DNA from: SYIM01 sp044356835
GTDB lineage: Bacteria; Pseudomonadota; Gammaproteobacteria; Burkholderiales; Burkholderiaceae_E
Reading direction: 5' to 3'
NCBI GenBank assembly: GCA_044356835.1
Contig: JBIKVK010000236.1
Coordinates: forward strand, 1-5,511
DNA: 5,511 bases
Position 1 is the first letter of the stretch. Every line of letters begins with the position of its first letter. Below are positions 1 through 5,511 of the stretch, piece after piece. Made by a program: the position numbers and the translations under genes. The notes beneath the pieces were generated by a model. That model ran no database searches, was not told the origin of the DNA, and saw only the letters and a list, made by a program, of their open reading frames with translations.

Positions 1-51
1 GGCGATCAGCGAGGATAACTGGGCCTCGAGCGTTTCGAGTTCTTGATCCAT
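1..51 (-). CDS. Start of a small ZapB-like coiled-coil protein gene (truncated by window edge)
   Basis: Seventeen codons are visible, reading MDQELETLEAQLSSLIA, and the frame stays open to the window edge. Acidic residues and leucines alternate in a heptad-like way, as at the start of a coiled coil. The sequence resembles the N-terminus of the short ZapB-like proteins of the TIGR02449 family, which in gammaproteobacteria usually sit just upstream of zapA and are thought to act in cell division; this is recalled similarity, not a search. ATG at 51 is the first ATG in the frame, which opens after a stop at 103-105. No Shine-Dalgarno sequence precedes it, but a promoter-like element ends six bases upstream, so the mRNA may be leaderless. 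The gene diverges from the reductase gene. With so few residues, family assignment is tentative. Confidence 0.5.
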   Translation of the reverse strand, partial: MDQELETLEAQLSSLIA

Positions 52-57
52 CCGCGG

Positions 58-86
58 ATGGTAGGCAGTCAGGGCCGAGGGGTCAA
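58..86 (-). promoter_or_regulatory. Sigma70-like promoter for the leftward ZapB-like gene
   Basis: On the minus strand a -35 hexamer TTGACC (86-81, five of six consensus bases) is followed by a 17-base spacer (80-64) and a -10 hexamer TACCAT (63-58, four of six). Six bases (57-52) separate the -10 from the ATG, so normal spacing puts the transcription start on the A of the start codon. Hexamers and spacing are read directly from the sequence; promoter activity and the leaderless start are inferred. Confidence 0.4.
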
Positions 87-136
87 GCAGATTAAGGGCG
101 ATTCACGGTTATTCCGGTACGATGGAGCGCGCGTGT

Positions 137-153
137 GGGCGCCGGTCGCGCCC
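137..153 (+). other. GC-rich hairpin in the leader of the reductase gene
   Basis: GGGCGC (137-142) and GCGCCC (148-153) form a perfect six-base stem with a five-base loop, about 65 bases before the reductase start codon. A second GGGCGC copy at 156-161 cannot pair well with 148-153 because only two bases separate them. No riboswitch family is recognised, no T run follows, and the surroundings are GC-rich, so a chance hairpin is quite possible. Confidence 0.2.
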
Positions 154-219
154 GAGGGCGCTCTTGCCGGCCCAGGTGATTGAGGCCACATGCGGTTGTG
201 AGAAACGAGCTTCGGTCCC

Positions 220-2571
220 ATGAGACAAATCCTACGTAAGGCACTCGCCGGCCTGTTCGCTTTCTTTGTCATTGCCGCGATGACAAGTCCTTCGATCGGC
301 GCGCCGGTCAGGGTGGAGGCGGTCGAGGTGGAACTGGTGGCCCGCGAACTCGCTGCAGTTGCGGGGGAGACCTCGCTGCTGGGCCTCAGGATTCGCCACG
401 ATCCGCATTGGCACAGCTACTGGCGCAACCCGGGTGACTCGGGTCTTCCCACCCGGCTCGATCTGGATCTTCCGCCCGGCGTCAGCGCAGGGCCATTGCA
501 GTGGCCCGCCCCGGAGCGATTGTTCATCCCGCCGCTCGCCAATTATGGCTACGAGGGCGAGATCGTCTTGCCCTTCAGCCTGACGGTACCGCCTGGCGCG
601 CGCTCGCCCTTGCGCATCCGGGCCCAGGCCTCATGGTTGATGTGCCGCGACGTTTGCATCCCGGGCGAGGCGGAGTTGCAGGTCGTTGTGCCGGTCATCG
701 ATCCAGGCCGGCGTTCCGATCGATCGCGGCATGCGGGGCTGTTCGACCGCGCGTTGTCGCGGATGCCCTCCGGCCGGATCGAAGCCTCGGTCTGGGCCGA
801 GGGGGACCGACTGTCGATCGGTCTGCCCGAGCGCCTCGAGCGGAACGGTCAGGGGCTTGCCCCGGCGGGACTCCAGTTTTTCCCGTACCACGAGAGTGCC
901 TTGGTGCATGCGGCGTCTCAGGGGGTGTTCGCGCTTGAGGATTCCGGCTCGCCCCTGAAGCTGCGGTTGGAGGTGCAACTCTCGGCCGACGGGCAGAAGC
1001 TGGTCGCCCAAGGGGCTGATGCCCTGGTCCAGGCCGCGCTGGGCATCGTCGTGTCGGGCGAGCGGGTGTTCGAACTGGCTCCTGTGGCCTCGGCGACGCG
1101 TCTGTCGGGGGGGCGCGAGCTTGCGCGCGTCGCCGGTGCGCCCGCCCCCGCTTCCGCAGGCCCGTCCTCGGGCCGGCTCGGGCTGGCGGGGTCCGCAGGC
1201 ACGGCGCGTCCCGGTGTCACTGGAGGGCTCTTAGAGGGCGCCATCAGGGGGGCACCGGCTACGGGCCAAGGGAGCGCATCCGGAGGCGCGTTGCCGGTCT
1301 CAGGGAGTGGGCTCGCGTTATCGGTACTGTTTGCCCTGATCGGCGGCCTGATCCTGAACCTCATGCCTTGCGTATTTCCGGTGGTGGGACTCAAGGTGCT
1401 TTCGTTTGCCGCCCCAGGGCATTCGCCGATGCGTTCGGCGCTGGCTTTCGCCGCGGGGGTCGTGATGTCCTTTTGGGCATTGGCCGCTGTGCTCCTTGCC
1501 CTGCGCACTGCAGGCGTGGCCGCCGGCTGGGGGTTTCAGTTGCAGTCGCCGGTATTTGTGGCCGCGATGGCGCTCCTCTTTGTGGCGATCGGGCTCAATT
1601 TTGCGGGCCTGTTCGAGGTGGGCGTCGGCCTCACCCGGCTGGCGCGCTTTGAGGGGCCAGCCCCCCCAGGCACGCGATCGTCCAACCTCTCCAACTTCGC
1701 CTCAGGGGCCTTGGCCGTCGTGGTCGCGACCCCCTGCACTGCGCCCTTCATGGGCTCGGCCTTGGGATTCGCATTGACCGCTAGCCTGCCTGAAACCCTC
1801 GCTGTATTTTCCGCTTTGGGCTTGGGCATGAGCCTGCCCTATCTCCTCCTCGGAGCGTTTCCAGGGTGGCTGCGCTACTTGCCCAGGCCTGGCCGATGGA
1901 TGGAAAGCCTGCGGCAATTTCTGGCGTTTCCGATGTTCGCCACCGTCGGGTGGCTGGCCTGGGTGTTGGGGCAGCAGGCCGGGATCGACTCGGTATTGGG
2001 CCTGGTGATCGGCGCCGTTCTTCTCGCCCTGGCCGCCTGGGTGTACGGACGCTTCATTCAGCAGGCCGGTGCATGGCGGCCGCTGCCCTTGGCTTGTGCG
2101 CTGGCGGCTCTGCTCGCGGCGCTCTGGATCGCGTGGCCGGCCGACGAGCCGGAGTCGGTGCCCGGGGGAACTGTCTCGGCAAATCCCGACCGCGCCGGAC
2201 TGGCCGGCACTGCAGCAGACTGGGAACCGTGGTCTGCTGCTCGTGTTGCAGAGCTTCTCGCGGCAGGGCGACCGGTGTTTGTCGATTTCACGGCTGCCTG
2301 GTGCGTCACCTGCCAGGTCAACAAAAAGGCGGTGCTCGATCGAGACCCCGTGGTCCGGGCGATGCAGGCTGCTGGGGTGGTGCGCCTGCGGGCCGACTGG
2401 ACCCGTCGCGATGCAGCGATCACGACCGAGCTCGCGCGTTGGGGGCGTAGCGGAGTACCCTTGTATCTCTATTTTTCTGCGCCCGGCCGGCCGCCCATGG
2501 TCCTTCCGGAACTGCTCACTGAAGAGATCGTGCTCGCAGCGCTGCGACAGGGCAGGGCTGTATCGCGTTGA
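220..2571 (+). CDS. dsbD: Protein-disulfide reductase, DsbD/ScsB family (periplasmic-membrane-thioredoxin three-part protein)
   Basis: This inner-membrane protein passes electrons from cytoplasmic thioredoxin to periplasmic thiol proteins through three cysteine pairs. A signal peptide (about 1-28, ending SIGA) leads to a periplasmic immunoglobulin-like domain with C142 and C146 (MCRDVC). Residues about 307-362 are a Gly/Ala/Ser/Pro linker. Eight hydrophobic segments follow; the first holds MPCVFP (C384) and the fourth ATPCTAP (C506), the CcdA-type pair. The thioredoxin domain ends the protein with WCVTC (C695, C698) and a cis-proline at P747. At 783 residues it is far longer than E. coli DsbD (about 565), mainly because of the larger N-terminal region and linker, so it looks more like ScsB; the dsbD symbol is used broadly. 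ATG 220 is chosen because a signal peptide follows; the ribosome site is weak (ACGAG at 205-209), and the in-frame ATG at 190 hits a stop after three codons. Likely clients are DsbC/ScsC-type isomerases, cytochrome c maturation proteins or a periplasmic peroxidase. Confidence 0.93.
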   Translation: MRQILRKALAGLFAFFVIAAMTSPSIGAPVRVEAVEVELVARELAAVAGETSLLGLRIRHDPHWHSYWRNPGDSGLPTRLDLDLPPGVSAGPLQWPAPERLFIPPLANYGYEGEIVLPFSLTVPPGARSPLRIRAQASWLMCRDVCIPGEAELQVVVPVIDPGRRSDRSRHAGLFDRALSRMPSGRIEASVWAEGDRLSIGLPERLERNGQGLAPAGLQFFPYHESALVHAASQGVFALEDSGSPLKLRLEVQLSADGQKLVAQGADALVQAALGIVVSGERVFELAPVASATRLSGGRELARVAGAPAPASAGPSSGRLGLAGSAGTARPGVTGGLLEGAIRGAPATGQGSASGGALPVSGSGLALSVLFALIGGLILNLMPCVFPVVGLKVLSFAAPGHSPMRSALAFAAGVVMSFWALAAVLLALRTAGVAAGWGFQLQSPVFVAAMALLFVAIGLNFAGLFEVGVGLTRLARFEGPAPPGTRSSNLSNFASGALAVVVATPCTAPFMGSALGFALTASLPETLAVFSALGLGMSLPYLLLGAFPGWLRYLPRPGRWMESLRQFLAFPMFATVGWLAWVLGQQAGIDSVLGLVIGAVLLALAAWVYGRFIQQAGAWRPLPLACALAALLAALWIAWPADEPESVPGGTVSANPDRAGLAGTAADWEPWSAARVAELLAAGRPVFVDFTAAWCVTCQVNKKAVLDRDPVVRAMQAAGVVRLRADWTRRDAAITTELARWGRSGVPLYLYFSAPGRPPMVLPELLTEEIVLAALRQGRAVSR

Positions 2572-2600
2572 GCATGCGGGCCCGCTCGCTGGCCCTGCCC
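2550..2600. terminator. Possible bidirectional hairpin between convergent genes
   Basis: GGGCAGGGC at 2550-2558 pairs perfectly with GCCCTGCCC at 2592-2600, giving a nine-base GC-rich stem, with two further G-U pairs possible inside. The 33-base loop contains its own perfect palindrome, GCGGGCCCGC, at 2576-2585. The left arm lies in the last codons of the reductase gene; the right arm lies just past the stop codon of the leftward ATPase gene. The location suits a terminator shared by the two converging units. No run of T follows on either strand, so it is not a canonical intrinsic terminator; it could be a pause site, an mRNA 3'-end stabiliser or chance in GC-rich DNA. Confidence 0.35.
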
Positions 2601-2604
2601 GGGA

Positions 2605-3333
2605 TCAGCGCGCGATGACAAAGGGTGGGTCGTGGTCGAGGCGCACCACGACCTCGCGTCCGTAAATCGCGCCGAGGCGATCCGGGTTCAGGATATCCTT
2701 GGGCGCCCCGATCGCAATCAGCCGACCTTCAGAGAGCAGTGCCAAGCGGTCGCAATGGCGGGCGGCCAGCGATAAATCGTGCACGGCGAGCACCACGGCC
2801 TGGCCTCGGGTCACCTGGTCGCGCAGGCAGCGCAAGATCGACTGCTGGTGAGCCATGTCGAGGCTGGCGACCGGCTCATCGGCGAGGAGCACTCGAGGCG
2901 AGCCTGCGATCACGCGCGCGAGCCAGACCCGGGCCTGTTCGCCGCCCGAAAGCTGATCGATGGGCCGGTCTGCGAGCGCCATGACCCCGACCTGCGTCAT
3001 GGCCTGCGTGATGGCCATGGGGTCTTCATCGCCCCAGGGCAGACGGCCCAGTGCCACAATGTCCCGCACCCTGACCGACCACGCGCTTGAGCCGGCCTGC
3101 GGCAGCAGGCCGATCAAACGGGCGCGCTGCCGGGCGTCCAGGCGTTGAACCGGCACGCCCTCCAGCAGGACCCGGCCTTCCGCGTGCCACAACCCCGCCA
3201 AACCCTGCAGCAAGGTGGATTTGCCCGCGCCGTTGGGTCCGATCAGTCCGAGCACTTCACCACCATGGATCTCGAGAGACACATCGTGCAGCCGCCCCCG
3301 GAAGGAAAGCCGATCCGCGGTCATCAAAGCCAT
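2605..3333 (-). CDS. ABC transporter ATP-binding protein, FecE/BtuD/HmuV type
   Basis: This 242-residue cytoplasmic ATPase drives import of a metal chelate or cofactor through the adjacent permease. All nucleotide-binding motifs are intact: Walker A GPNGAGKST (32-40), Q-loop Q79, signature LSGGE (128-132), Walker B VLLADEP (148-154), D-loop SLD (157-159) and switch histidine H185 in HDLSLA. The segment ALGRLPWG (94-101) and the overall length are typical of the siderophore, haem and cobalamin subgroup. It is the last gene of the operon. ATG 3333 overlaps the permease end by ten bases and has a good ribosome site (GGAG at 3345-3342, eight-base spacer). A second in-frame ATG at 3324 shares its A with the permease stop (TGATG) and is a plausible coupled alternative, shortening the protein by three residues. 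The substrate is not encoded in the ATPase, so btuD, fecE or hmuV cannot be chosen. Confidence 0.93.
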   Translation of the reverse strand: MALMTADRLSFRGRLHDVSLEIHGGEVLGLIGPNGAGKSTLLQGLAGLWHAEGRVLLEGVPVQRLDARQRARLIGLLPQAGSSAWSVRVRDIVALGRLPWGDEDPMAITQAMTQVGVMALADRPIDQLSGGEQARVWLARVIAGSPRVLLADEPVASLDMAHQQSILRCLRDQVTRGQAVVLAVHDLSLAARHCDRLALLSEGRLIAIGAPKDILNPDRLGAIYGREVVVRLDHDPPFVIAR

Positions 3334-4310
3334 CGGCGCTTCTCCCTGACGATCAGTCCGATCAGCAGTGGCGCTCCGACCAGGGCCGTCAGCACTCCCA
3401 ACTTGAGCTCGCGCCCCGGGGGCATGTTTCGTATCAACACATCGGCGAGGCCGACCAAAGTCGCTCCTGCGATGGCTGACGGCAGCAACAGGCGGTCTGG
3501 ACGGTGTCCCACCCAGGGGCGCAGCAGGTGCGGGACCACCAGGCCCACAAAGCCGATCCCGCCTGCGACCGCGACCGACGCGCCCACCAGCAGGGCAGCA
3601 GCAAAGACGACGTTGCGCGCATGCCGTGCAAAGTCAAAGCCCAGGCTCGCGGCAACGGTCTCACCCAGCGTCACTGCATTGATGAAAGGCGCCTCGCGCC
3701 ACAACAAGAGTCCCCCCAAGGCGAGCGCGGGCATGATGATCATCAGGTGGTCCAGGCCACGGTCGGCCACCGAGCCCAGGAGCCAGAAGACCAGCTCCTG
3801 CATGGCGAACGGATTCGGAGCATAGTTGAGAACAGCGGCCAGAGCTGCACCGCTGAGCGTACTGATCGCGAGTCCGGCCAGCAGTACGACCGACGGACCC
3901 GACCGGCCCGCGATGAGAAGCGTCAATCCCATCGCGATCGACGCGCCTGCCAGGCCCGCGAGCGCAGGGGCAAGCGGCCCGAGCGACGGGAGCCAGCCGA
4001 AATAGAACACGGTTGCAGCGCCCAAGGCCGCGCCTGGACTTGCACCAGTGAGGCTGGCGTCGGCGAGCGGGTTTCGAAGCAGTCCCTGCAGGGCTGCGCC
4101 GCTCAGGCCGAGTGCCGCGCCGACCGCTAACGCAAGCAAGGTTCTCGGCAGCCGAATCTCGCCGATGATGAGTGACGACTCATTGGCGGTGCCACGCATC
4201 CATTCGATCAGACCGGATGCCGCCTGCACAGAGCTCGGACCAGTCGAAAGCGACAACGCGGCCACCGCAATCATCAGCACGGTCAATCCCGGAATCAGGA
4301 GCCGGTTCAT
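3324..4310 (-). CDS. FecCD/BtuC-family ABC transporter permease
   Basis: This 328-residue inner-membrane protein forms, as a homodimer, the channel for a siderophore, haem or cobalamin. Strongly hydrophobic segments run throughout, consistent with the roughly ten helices of BtuC-like permeases. Family motifs are RLPRTLLALAVG from residue 53, GAALQGLLRNPLAD (71-84), FWLLGSV, GETVAASLG, GGIGFVGLVVPH (250-261) and a C-terminal ELKLGVLTALVGAP block starting near residue 300. The first helix pair is followed by LADASLTG, where many relatives have a proline and LLG; this is a minor departure. The start codon overlaps the stop of the binding-protein gene as ATGA (4310-4307), and no clear ribosome site precedes it, so translation probably depends on coupling. 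Length is normal for the family. The permease sequence alone does not reveal the ligand, so no btuC, fecD or hmuU symbol is given. Confidence 0.93.
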   Translation of the reverse strand: MNRLLIPGLTVLMIAVAALSLSTGPSSVQAASGLIEWMRGTANESSLIIGEIRLPRTLLALAVGAALGLSGAALQGLLRNPLADASLTGASPGAALGAATVFYFGWLPSLGPLAPALAGLAGASIAMGLTLLIAGRSGPSVVLLAGLAISTLSGAALAAVLNYAPNPFAMQELVFWLLGSVADRGLDHLMIIMPALALGGLLLWREAPFINAVTLGETVAASLGFDFARHARNVVFAAALLVGASVAVAGGIGFVGLVVPHLLRPWVGHRPDRLLLPSAIAGATLVGLADVLIRNMPPGRELKLGVLTALVGAPLLIGLIVREKRRWL

Positions 4311-5197
4311 GACTGCAACTGCCGGATCAGCTCATGGCTCCAGGGTCCTGGGCATTGCCAGCGCCAAGGGTCGGTACGTATCCAACGTTCAGGAGGGAGT
4401 GCACGCCTGAGCCCCCGATGTTCCGCGAATCGATGGGCGAGCGCGGCGCCCGGCAGAGTCGACCATACGACAGCGTCGGGTGGATGGCGGACGAGGGTTT
4501 CCAGATCGAGTGCCTGATGGCCGGGATGATCCAGATGGTTTCGCCAGCCCGCTGCGTGAAGGAGATCGGATTCGAAAGTGCCCGGGCCCGTGCCATAGCC
4601 ATTGGGGCCCAGGAGAAGCAGGCGGCCCCGCCCCAATCGGGCCTCGGGCTGAGGGACGATCTGGGCAATCAGCCCGGGTTGATCGTTCGCGGGCGCCTCG
4701 CGAGGGTTTTGAGTGTCCCCCGCCTTTTCGGGACCGCGCCTCTGGGCTACGGGACGGCCGGCGGCTGCCACGAACTGGGGCGCCAGTGCATCGGCCTCGT
4801 GCAACAGTGTGAGCAGTCGTTGAGTTTCGATCTCGAGTGCTTGCAGATCATGGATCGTGTTGATCACGAAAACGGGCACCCCCAATGCGCTGAGCCTCGA
4901 CCGCAGTATCGACGCGTTGAACGTTCCGACCACGACCCGTTCGGGCCTGCGCCGGACAATATCCTCTAGGGAGCCATCGTGTGTGGTCCACCCCTGTGCG
5001 GTCATCGGGGACTCATGCCGCGCAGACATTTGCGAAAGCGCGTTCACCCGATCGGGTTTCGCATAGTGGGCGAGCAGCCAGTCACTGCACAGATCCAGGG
5101 AAAGGATACCCCCCGCCTGGGCTCCCATGGCTGCGAATGCGGCCAGGGCAGAGGCGGCTCTGAAGACGACAGCGCGCCAGAACGTGGCCGGGGACAT
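4307..5197 (-). CDS. Periplasmic ABC transporter substrate-binding protein, BtuF/FhuD-like (class III)
   Basis: This 296-residue protein should capture the ligand in the periplasm and deliver it to the permease. A signal peptide spans residues 1-28 (basic start, alanine-rich core, cleavage after AQA). The mature N-terminus, ILSLDLCSDWLL, matches the opening strand and helix of Peripla_BP_2 proteins, and SLEDIVRRRPERVVVG (76-91) is the usual SLE-IL-L-PDLV block. GTGPGTFESDLLHAAG (202-217) matches the start of the second lobe. Between the lobes, about residues 147-175 form a polar, charged, proline-containing stretch that looks like a loop insertion. The only cysteines are C37 and C282, near the two ends; a disulfide or ligand contact is possible. 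GAGGT at 5209-5205, seven bases before the ATG, is a good ribosome site. The gene starts 16 bases after the receptor stop and overlaps the permease start by four bases. Ligand unknown: cobalamin, haem or a ferric siderophore are candidates. Confidence 0.85.
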   Translation of the reverse strand: MSPATFWRAVVFRAASALAAFAAMGAQAGGILSLDLCSDWLLAHYAKPDRVNALSQMSARHESPMTAQGWTTHDGSLEDIVRRRPERVVVGTFNASILRSRLSALGVPVFVINTIHDLQALEIETQRLLTLLHEADALAPQFVAAAGRPVAQRRGPEKAGDTQNPREAPANDQPGLIAQIVPQPEARLGRGRLLLLGPNGYGTGPGTFESDLLHAAGWRNHLDHPGHQALDLETLVRHPPDAVVWSTLPGAALAHRFAEHRGLRRALPPERWIRTDPWRWQCPGPWSHELIRQLQS

Positions 5198-5213
5198 CCG
5201 CGAGACCTCGGGC
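5198..5213 (-). promoter_or_regulatory. Ribosome binding site of the substrate-binding protein gene
   Basis: On the minus strand GAGGT (5209-5205) stands seven bases before ATG 5197, in the 16-base gap after the receptor stop codon. It supports this start and shows that the binding protein can be initiated independently within the operon mRNA. Confidence 0.6.
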
Positions 5214-5511
5214 TCAGAACTGATAGCTCGCAGTGACGTAGGCGCTTCTCAAGTCTTCAGGATACGCATTGAACGAGGTGAAGCTGCCGTTCACGATGCC
5301 GTACAAGTAATAGCGTTCGGCAAACAGATTGTTGATACCCGCCGCCCATCGCCATGCGCCCATTTGATGGGTCAACTTGAGGTCGGTCAGCGTGAAGGCA
5401 GGCATCCTCTGGTAGCGATTGGCCTGGTCGTTGTCATAACGCTGAGCACCGATATGGTTGATGTTGGCGCTCAGCCGCGTGCTCGCGGCGAGCTGCCAGC
5501 CGAGCGTCAGC
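5214..5511 (-). CDS. TonB-dependent outer-membrane receptor, C-terminal part (truncated by window edge)
   Basis: The frame is open from the window edge to a TGA at 5216-5214, giving 98 complete codons. They show the alternating polar/aromatic pattern of transmembrane beta strands. Landmarks near the C-terminus of TonB-dependent receptors are present: MPAFTLTDLKL, then WRWAAGINNLFAERYY (the conserved NLF-x-x-x-Y segment), FNAYPEDLRSAYV, and a last strand ending ASYQF with a terminal phenylalanine, the signal read by the BAM assembly machinery. The signal peptide, TonB box, plug domain and most of the barrel lie beyond the window. It is the upstream gene of the uptake operon and should pass the ligand through the outer membrane using TonB-ExbB-ExbD energy. 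BtuB-like or ferric-siderophore specificity cannot be decided from this fragment. Confidence 0.9.
   Translation of the reverse strand, partial: LTLGWQLAASTRLSANINHIGAQRYDNDQANRYQRMPAFTLTDLKLTHQMGAWRWAAGINNLFAERYYLYGIVNGSFTSFNAYPEDLRSAYVTASYQF

Noticed and set aside
102..123. TTCACG and TACGAT as a promoter for the reductase
   Set aside because: Only ten bases separate the hexamers; no other -35 with suitable spacing was found for TACGAT, so I do not call a reductase promoter.
52..219. Riboswitch or other structured regulatory RNA in the divergent intergenic region
   Set aside because: Only 168 bases with one short GC hairpin; no conserved cobalamin, TPP or other riboswitch motif was recognised.
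918..1508. 196-codon open frame on the minus strand opposite the reductase gene
   Set aside because: It lies wholly antisense to a gene with clear domains, is mostly Ala/Pro/Arg/Ser as expected from the complement of GC-rich codons, and shows no recognisable domain.
1866..2665. Overlapping plus-strand open frames of 194 and 198 codons inside and past the end of the reductase gene
   Set aside because: They are out-of-frame shadows of the membrane and thioredoxin domains, rich in Arg/Gly/Ser, with no motif or ribosome site.
3145..4130. Long plus-strand open frames opposite the permease gene
   Set aside because: The minus-strand frame encodes an unmistakable FecCD-family permease; the opposite frames have the Arg/Gln/Pro-rich composition of antisense GC-rich DNA.
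4334..4969. 211-codon plus-strand open frame opposite the binding-protein gene
   Set aside because: It is antisense to a gene with signal peptide, ribosome site and family motifs, and shows no domain of its own.

Overview
The window is GC-rich, gene-dense chromosomal DNA from a Gram-negative proteobacterium. The evidence for Gram-negative is an outer-membrane TonB-dependent receptor, Sec-exported periplasmic proteins and a DsbD/ScsB-type inner-membrane reductase. A gamma- or betaproteobacterium is most likely: the left-edge fragment resembles the small ZapB-like proteins that lie beside zapA in gammaproteobacteria. The genus cannot be fixed from this sequence. I see no rRNA, tRNA, insertion sequence, CRISPR array or phage gene.

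Layout. Positions 1-51 (minus) hold the first 17 codons of a small coiled-coil protein. Positions 52-219 are a divergent intergenic region with a good sigma70-like promoter for that leftward gene, placed so that its mRNA could be leaderless. Positions 220-2571 (plus) encode one large protein-disulfide reductase of the DsbD/ScsB family: signal peptide, two-cysteine periplasmic domain, low-complexity linker, eight-helix membrane domain and C-terminal thioredoxin domain. It converges on a leftward operon, with 33 bases between the stop codons and an inverted repeat there. Positions 2605-5511 (minus) are that operon, transcribed as TonB-dependent receptor (C-terminal end only), periplasmic substrate-binding protein, FecCD/BtuC-type permease and ABC ATPase. 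Gaps are 16 bases, then a 4-base overlap, then a 10-base overlap, so translation is probably coupled.

Function. The operon supplies every step of TonB-dependent uptake of a scarce large chelate such as cobalamin, haem or a ferric siderophore: outer-membrane entry, periplasmic capture, inner-membrane channel and ATP hydrolysis. The sequence does not say which ligand; the promoter and any cobalamin riboswitch or Fur box would lie beyond position 5511. The reductase carries electrons from cytoplasmic thioredoxin to periplasmic thiol proteins and is probably a separate transcription unit. I found no clearly undescribed system. The points most worth a second look are the possible leaderless start at position 51, a 33-codon upstream ORF overlapping the reductase start, the convergent hairpin, and the unresolved substrate of the uptake operon.
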